Shown: positions 31,164 through 34,332 of the stretch, piece after piece
Numbering within the stretch: position 1 is the first letter of the stretch
Layout of the letters: the number at the start of each line of letters is the position of its first letter
Assembly: GCF_028292925.1 (NCBI RefSeq)
Contig: NZ_JAQGLK010000011.1
Location: 1-34,332 of the forward strand
Length of the DNA stretch: 34,332 bases
Direction: 5' to 3'
Origin: Sphingomonas bacterium
GTDB taxonomy: Bacteria > Pseudomonadota > Alphaproteobacteria > Sphingomonadales > Sphingomonadaceae
Made by a program: the position numbers and the translations under genes
The notes under the pieces: model-generated
The model's input: the letters and a program-made list of their open reading frames with translations, nothing else
The model's database searches: none
What the model was told of the DNA's origin: nothing

Positions 31164-32341
31164 GGGCGGGACACGTCGATGGTGGCATCCATCGACAGCC
31201 CGACGCGCAGCGGATGCGCGGCCAGCTCGCGCGGGTCGATAGCAACGCGGACCGGCAGGCGCTGCACCACCTTGATCCAGTTGCCGGTGGCGTTTTGCGC
31301 GGGGATCAGCGCGAAGGCCGCGCCGGTGCCGCCGGAGAGACCGATCACCCGGCCGTGGAAGACGACGTCGCTGCCATAGAGATCGGATGTCAGCTCGACC
31401 GGCTGCCCGGGGCGGACGCGCTTCAGCTGGCCCTCCTTGAAATTGGCATCGACATAGAGCCGATCGACGGGAACGATCGTCATCAGCGGCGCCCCCGCGG
31501 CGATACGCTGCCCGACCTGAACCTGCCTGCGGGTGACGACACCTGCGATCGGCGAGCGGATCACCGTCCGGTCAAGTTCCAGCTGCGCCTGATCGCGTGC
31601 GGCGCGCGCGGACAGCACCTCGGGGCTGTGGGCTTCGTCGGTTCCGGCAGTAAGGGCCTGGTTGGCGGCGGCCTCGCGCAGCGCGGCCTGGCGGGTCGAC
31701 TGTGCCTGGACGACCTCCGCGCGGGCGAGCTGAAGGTTCGCGCGCGCGCTCTCGAAGGCGTTGGTTGCGGCGGTGAGTTCGTCGCCCGAGACAGCGCCGG
31801 TGGCGGCGAGCTTGCGGCGGCGATCATAGTCCACCGTCGCGCGCGCGGCATTGGCCTGTGCGACCTGCAGCCGCGCCTGCGCGCCGGCAATATCCGACTG
31901 GCGCGCCATCGCCTGCGCCGTCAGCGACTGGCCTGTGGCGGATACCTGGCGGAAGCGCCGCTCGGCCTGCGCCAGTTCGGCCCCGGCGCGGGCCAGCGCC
32001 ATCCGCGCATCGGCATCGTCGATCCGCACGAGAATGTCGCCGGCACGGACCTGCGCGGTATCGGCCACCGTCACCCGCGTGACCTGCCCGGAGACGAGCG
32101 GGGTGACGATCGCCACGTCCGCGCCGACATAGGCGTTGTCCGTCGACACCGAACGCCACGCGAAGGCGAACTGCCACACCGCGATCGCAATGCCGGCGAT
32201 GACCAGCGCGACGGCAAAGATCGCGAACAGCCGCTTGCGCTTGCCACGCCTGACTGCGGGTGCCGGGTCCGGCAGTGGGGGGGCGACCGGCGGCCGATCC
32301 GCCGCTGCCTGGGTGGAGAGTTGCGGATCCTGATCAGCCAT
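31160..32341 (-). CDS. emrA: HlyD/EmrA-type periplasmic adaptor
   Basis: A 393-residue membrane fusion protein. A Pro-rich cytoplasmic tail (1-30) precedes one transmembrane helix (about 36-57, LFAIFAVALVIAGIAIAVW), a lipoyl half (STDNAYVGADVAIVTPLVSG), a long alpha-hairpin (about 115-235), the second lipoyl half (VIRSPIAGVVTRRQVQVGQ) and beta-barrel (YVDANFKEGQLKRVRPGQPV). It bridges EmrB and the outer-membrane channel. ATG 32341 is chosen over a longer frame because the product then begins MADQDP with a normal tail. It overlaps the end of the channel gene by 8 nt (ATGGCTGA) and emrB by 4 nt. Confidence 0.94.
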   Translation of the reverse strand: MADQDPQLSTQAAADRPPVAPPLPDPAPAVRRGKRKRLFAIFAVALVIAGIAIAVWQFAFAWRSVSTDNAYVGADVAIVTPLVSGQVTRVTVADTAQVRAGDILVRIDDADARMALARAGAELAQAERRFRQVSATGQSLTAQAMARQSDIAGAQARLQVAQANAARATVDYDRRRKLAATGAVSGDELTAATNAFESARANLQLARAEVVQAQSTRQAALREAAANQALTAGTDEAHSPEVLSARAARDQAQLELDRTVIRSPIAGVVTRRQVQVGQRIAAGAPLMTIVPVDRLYVDANFKEGQLKRVRPGQPVELTSDLYGSDVVFHGRVIGLSGGTGAAFALIPAQNATGNWIKVVQRLPVRVAIDPRELAAHPLRVGLSMDATIDVSRP

Positions 32342-33776
32342 GGGTCGTTCCTCGCGCCGCGGCGCTGGTGGATGTCTCTGTCGGGCCAAAGCCGCCGCCC
32401 AGCGCGCGGGCCAGCGCCACGTCCAGGCTGAAGGCGCGTGCGGCCAGATCGGCGGAGGCGCGCCGCCGATCCAGCAGGGCATCCTCGGCGGTCAGCACGT
32501 CGAGGAAGGTGGAAAGCCCGCCCTCGTACCGCTGGCGCGCGATCGAGTAGGCGCCCTCCGCGGCGGCGAGCGCCGCCGCTGCCTCGTGCTGGCGAACCTC
32601 GAGCGCGCGGATCGATGCCGCGGCGTCGGCCACTTCGCGCACCGCGCCGAGCAGGGCGCTGTCGTAGCTGGCGACGGCTTCGTCATAGCGTGCCTCGGCA
32701 CCGCGTAACTCGCCCCGCAGCCGGCCGCGGCCGAAGATCGGCAGGCTGATCGCAGGCCCGACCGACCCGATAGTCGATCCCCCGTCGACCAGCCGGTCCA
32801 GCCCGAGCGATTGTACCCCGATCAGGGCATTCAGGTTGATGTTCGGGTAGAAAGTGGCGCGGGCGCTGCGGATCCGGCTGGAGGCTGCTTCGCTGCGCAG
32901 GCGCGCCGCGACGATGTCCGGCCGGCGCCCGACGAGATCGAGGGAAAGCCGTTCCGGCAGCCCCTGTGGGTGCAGAGCAGCGATGCGCGGCTCCGTCACC
33001 GCCAGGCCGCGATCGGGGCCCGCGCCGACAAGCGCGGCGATGCGGTTGCGGGTCAGCTGGATCGCTTCCTCGGCGGCGGCAAGATCGGCGCGGGCGGCGG
33101 CGGCGCGCGTCGCCGACAATTGCTGCGTGCCGAGATTATCCAGCCCTGCGGCATAGCGCCCGCGATTGAGCGTCAGGCTCTCTTCCCGGATGGCGACGGC
33201 GCGGGCCAGCACGGCACGCTCCGCGAACAACCGCGCCAGATCGGCATAGGACGACGCGATCGATGTCGCGAGGAGGAGGGTTGCGTGCGCGGCATCGACC
33301 TGTGCCGCTTGCGCATCCGACGTCGCCGCGGCGAGGGCGGCGCGGTTACGGCCCCAGAGATCGAGATCGAAGTTGCCACCCAGGGTGAAGCGGCCCGCAT
33401 CGTTCCACCCCTTGGGGATGAACTGGGCGGGAATGCCGTTATTGTAGCTCTGCTTGTCGAGCGTGGCCTGGCCGTTCAGCTCCAGGTACGGGCTCCGCGC
33501 CGCGCCGGCCTGTTCCACAATTGCCGCCGCCGCGCGCACCCGCGCCGCTGCGGATGCAACATCGGGCGAGTTTGCCAGCGCCTCTGCAACCAGTGCGTCG
33601 AGCTGCGGGTCGCGATAAGCACGCCACCACTGCGTCTCCGGCCATGGCGTGACCGGAGCGGCGAAGCTGCGCGACGTATCCAGCGCGCTGGCCGATCGCG
33701 GGGATGCGACGATCGCCGCCCGCGGCGCACAGCCGGCAAGCAGCAGCAGGGGAAGGAAAAGTAAGCCGCGCCGCAT
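32334..33776 (-). CDS. NodT-family outer-membrane efflux lipoprotein
   Basis: A 480-residue TolC-like channel anchored by a lipid on Cys 16 (lipobox LLAGC). Two homologous outer-membrane efflux repeats are visible (about 60-240 and 280-465), each with long helices rich in Ala/Arg/Glu and a strand pair (SPYLELNGQATLD; FYPNINLNALIGVQSLGL). LVGRRPDIVAARLR is a typical NodT landmark. It is first in the efflux operon and its stop overlaps the emrA start. The ATG at 33776 is preceded by AGGGAG, which lies inside a palindrome that is probably the repressor site. Confidence 0.94.
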   Translation of the reverse strand: MRRGLLFLPLLLLAGCAPRAAIVASPRSASALDTSRSFAAPVTPWPETQWWRAYRDPQLDALVAEALANSPDVASAAARVRAAAAIVEQAGAARSPYLELNGQATLDKQSYNNGIPAQFIPKGWNDAGRFTLGGNFDLDLWGRNRAALAAATSDAQAAQVDAAHATLLLATSIASSYADLARLFAERAVLARAVAIREESLTLNRGRYAAGLDNLGTQQLSATRAAAARADLAAAEEAIQLTRNRIAALVGAGPDRGLAVTEPRIAALHPQGLPERLSLDLVGRRPDIVAARLRSEAASSRIRSARATFYPNINLNALIGVQSLGLDRLVDGGSTIGSVGPAISLPIFGRGRLRGELRGAEARYDEAVASYDSALLGAVREVADAAASIRALEVRQHEAAAALAAAEGAYSIARQRYEGGLSTFLDVLTAEDALLDRRRASADLAARAFSLDVALARALGGGFGPTETSTSAAARGTTHG

Positions 33777-33782
33777 GCCGAA

Positions 33783-33855
33783 CCGTACTCCCTAGTACGG
33801 TTGCCGCTTGCTCTCCTGCCGCCAGCGAGTCAAGAGAAGCATACTGGAGAGTATG
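33783..33855. promoter_or_regulatory. Twin palindromic operators between efflux operon and tetR
   Basis: CCGTACT-CCCT-AGTACGG (33783-33800) and CATACT-GGAG-AGTATG (33840-33855) are perfect dyads sharing the core TACT-N4-AGTA, with centres 56 bp apart. One lies 6 bp before the NodT-type ATG, the other ends 2 bp before the tetR GTG. Each covers its gene's ribosome-binding site (AGGGAG on the minus strand, GGAG on the plus). Likely TetR-type binding sites for divergent control. Confidence 0.7.
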
Positions 33856-33857
33856 AC

Positions 33858-34332
33858 GTGACCGAGCCTACAACCAACACGGCCGCGACCAAGCGGTCGG
33901 TGCAGCGCGAAGAGCGCCGTGCCGCGATCCTGGCGATCGCCCGCCGCCATTTCCACGATCATGGCTATGGCGGCACGAGCATGTCCTCGATCGCCACCGA
34001 ACTCGGCGGATCGAAGGGGACGCTCTGGGCCTACTTTCCCTCGAAGGAAGAGTTGTTCGCCGCGACGATCGAAGGGCTGATCGCGGAATATGCCCCTTTC
34101 CTCGACCTCGATCCCGACGTGGCGATCGAGCCCGCCCTGCACCGCTATGCCGTGCACTTCCTGACGTTCACGCTTTCACCCAAGGTGATCGCGCTGAACC
34201 GTATCATCATCGCCGAAGCGCCGCGGGTTCCGGAAGTCGGGCGGATCTTCTTCGATCGCGGCCCGCGCCGGCGACACCGCGCGCTGGCCGAGTTCCTCGT
34301 CGAGAAGATGCGCCGGGGCGAGATGCGGACCG
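33858..34332 (+). CDS. TetR-family transcriptional regulator (truncated by window end)
   Basis: The first 158 codons of a TetR-family repressor; the rest is beyond the window. After a basic start (MTEPTTNTAATKRSVQREER) comes the helix-turn-helix: AAILAIARRHFHDHGYGGTS, then MSSIATELGGSKGTLWAYFPSKEELFAATI, about residues 20-70. The following helices (ligand-binding region) contain FLTFTLSPKVIALNRIIIAEAPRVPEVG, common in efflux regulators of the AcrR/TetR_C type. GTG 33858 is the start, with GGAG 8 nt before; the ATG at 33853 is immediately closed by a stop. It is divergent from the NodT-EmrAB operon and probably represses it and itself through the twin palindromes. Confidence 0.9.
   Translation, partial: MTEPTTNTAATKRSVQREERRAAILAIARRHFHDHGYGGTSMSSIATELGGSKGTLWAYFPSKEELFAATIEGLIAEYAPFLDLDPDVAIEPALHRYAVHFLTFTLSPKVIALNRIIIAEAPRVPEVGRIFFDRGPRRRHRALAEFLVEKMRRGEMRT

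Overview
The window looks like a chromosomal segment of a sphingomonad (Alphaproteobacteria, probably Sphingomonas or a close relative). This is an inference from the high GC content and strong GC3 bias, the large TonB-dependent receptor ending in Phe, the many GTG/TTG starts, and the gene content: DUF4142 lipoprotein, PQQ sugar dehydrogenase, transglutaminase-like protein, and NodT/EmrAB efflux. I see no tRNA, rRNA, insertion sequence, CRISPR array or clear prophage.

Layout. 40-3182: a TonB-dependent receptor convergent with a MarR-type regulator; the two share a terminator hairpin, and the marR start carries two palindromes. 3183-4328: a gene-poor stretch with one plausible small minus-strand gene that has its own promoter and ribosome-binding site. 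4329-10598: the most interesting region. In order it holds a secreted Ser/Asn/Asp repeat protein, a stable intercistronic stem-loop, a small secreted protein with the same C-terminal motif, a C39-type cysteine peptidase, a secreted protein of unknown family, an outer-membrane beta-barrel with an N-terminal coiled coil, and a PAS/LuxR-type regulator. The C39 peptidase plus coiled-coil barrel plus repeat substrate recalls the Pseudomonas Fap functional-amyloid operon (fapA-F), but the repeats are different. I read it as a Fap-like extracellular fibre system.

10640-16927: a zinc-ribbon methyltransferase, a DUF72 protein, a PQQ-dependent sugar dehydrogenase, a MscS-type channel and trehalose-6-phosphate synthase OtsA. 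17292-21420: a transglutaminase-like protein, a DUF4142 lipoprotein, two adjacent peptidoglycan hydrolases and a secreted NTF2-like protein. 21606-26078: an aldehyde dehydrogenase, a CYTH-CHAD protein paired with a DEDD exonuclease, and a Nudix hydrolase.

26109-29426 (minus strand): a tight operon of class II aldolase, HAD phosphatase, DhaL and DhaK, suited to splitting a phosphorylated ketose and handling a C3/C4 ketone, without a DhaM gene in view. 29607-33776 (minus strand): a translationally coupled NodT-EmrA-EmrB tripartite efflux operon, divergent from a TetR regulator that runs off the window end. Two matching palindromes lie between the efflux operon and tetR, one over each ribosome-binding site.
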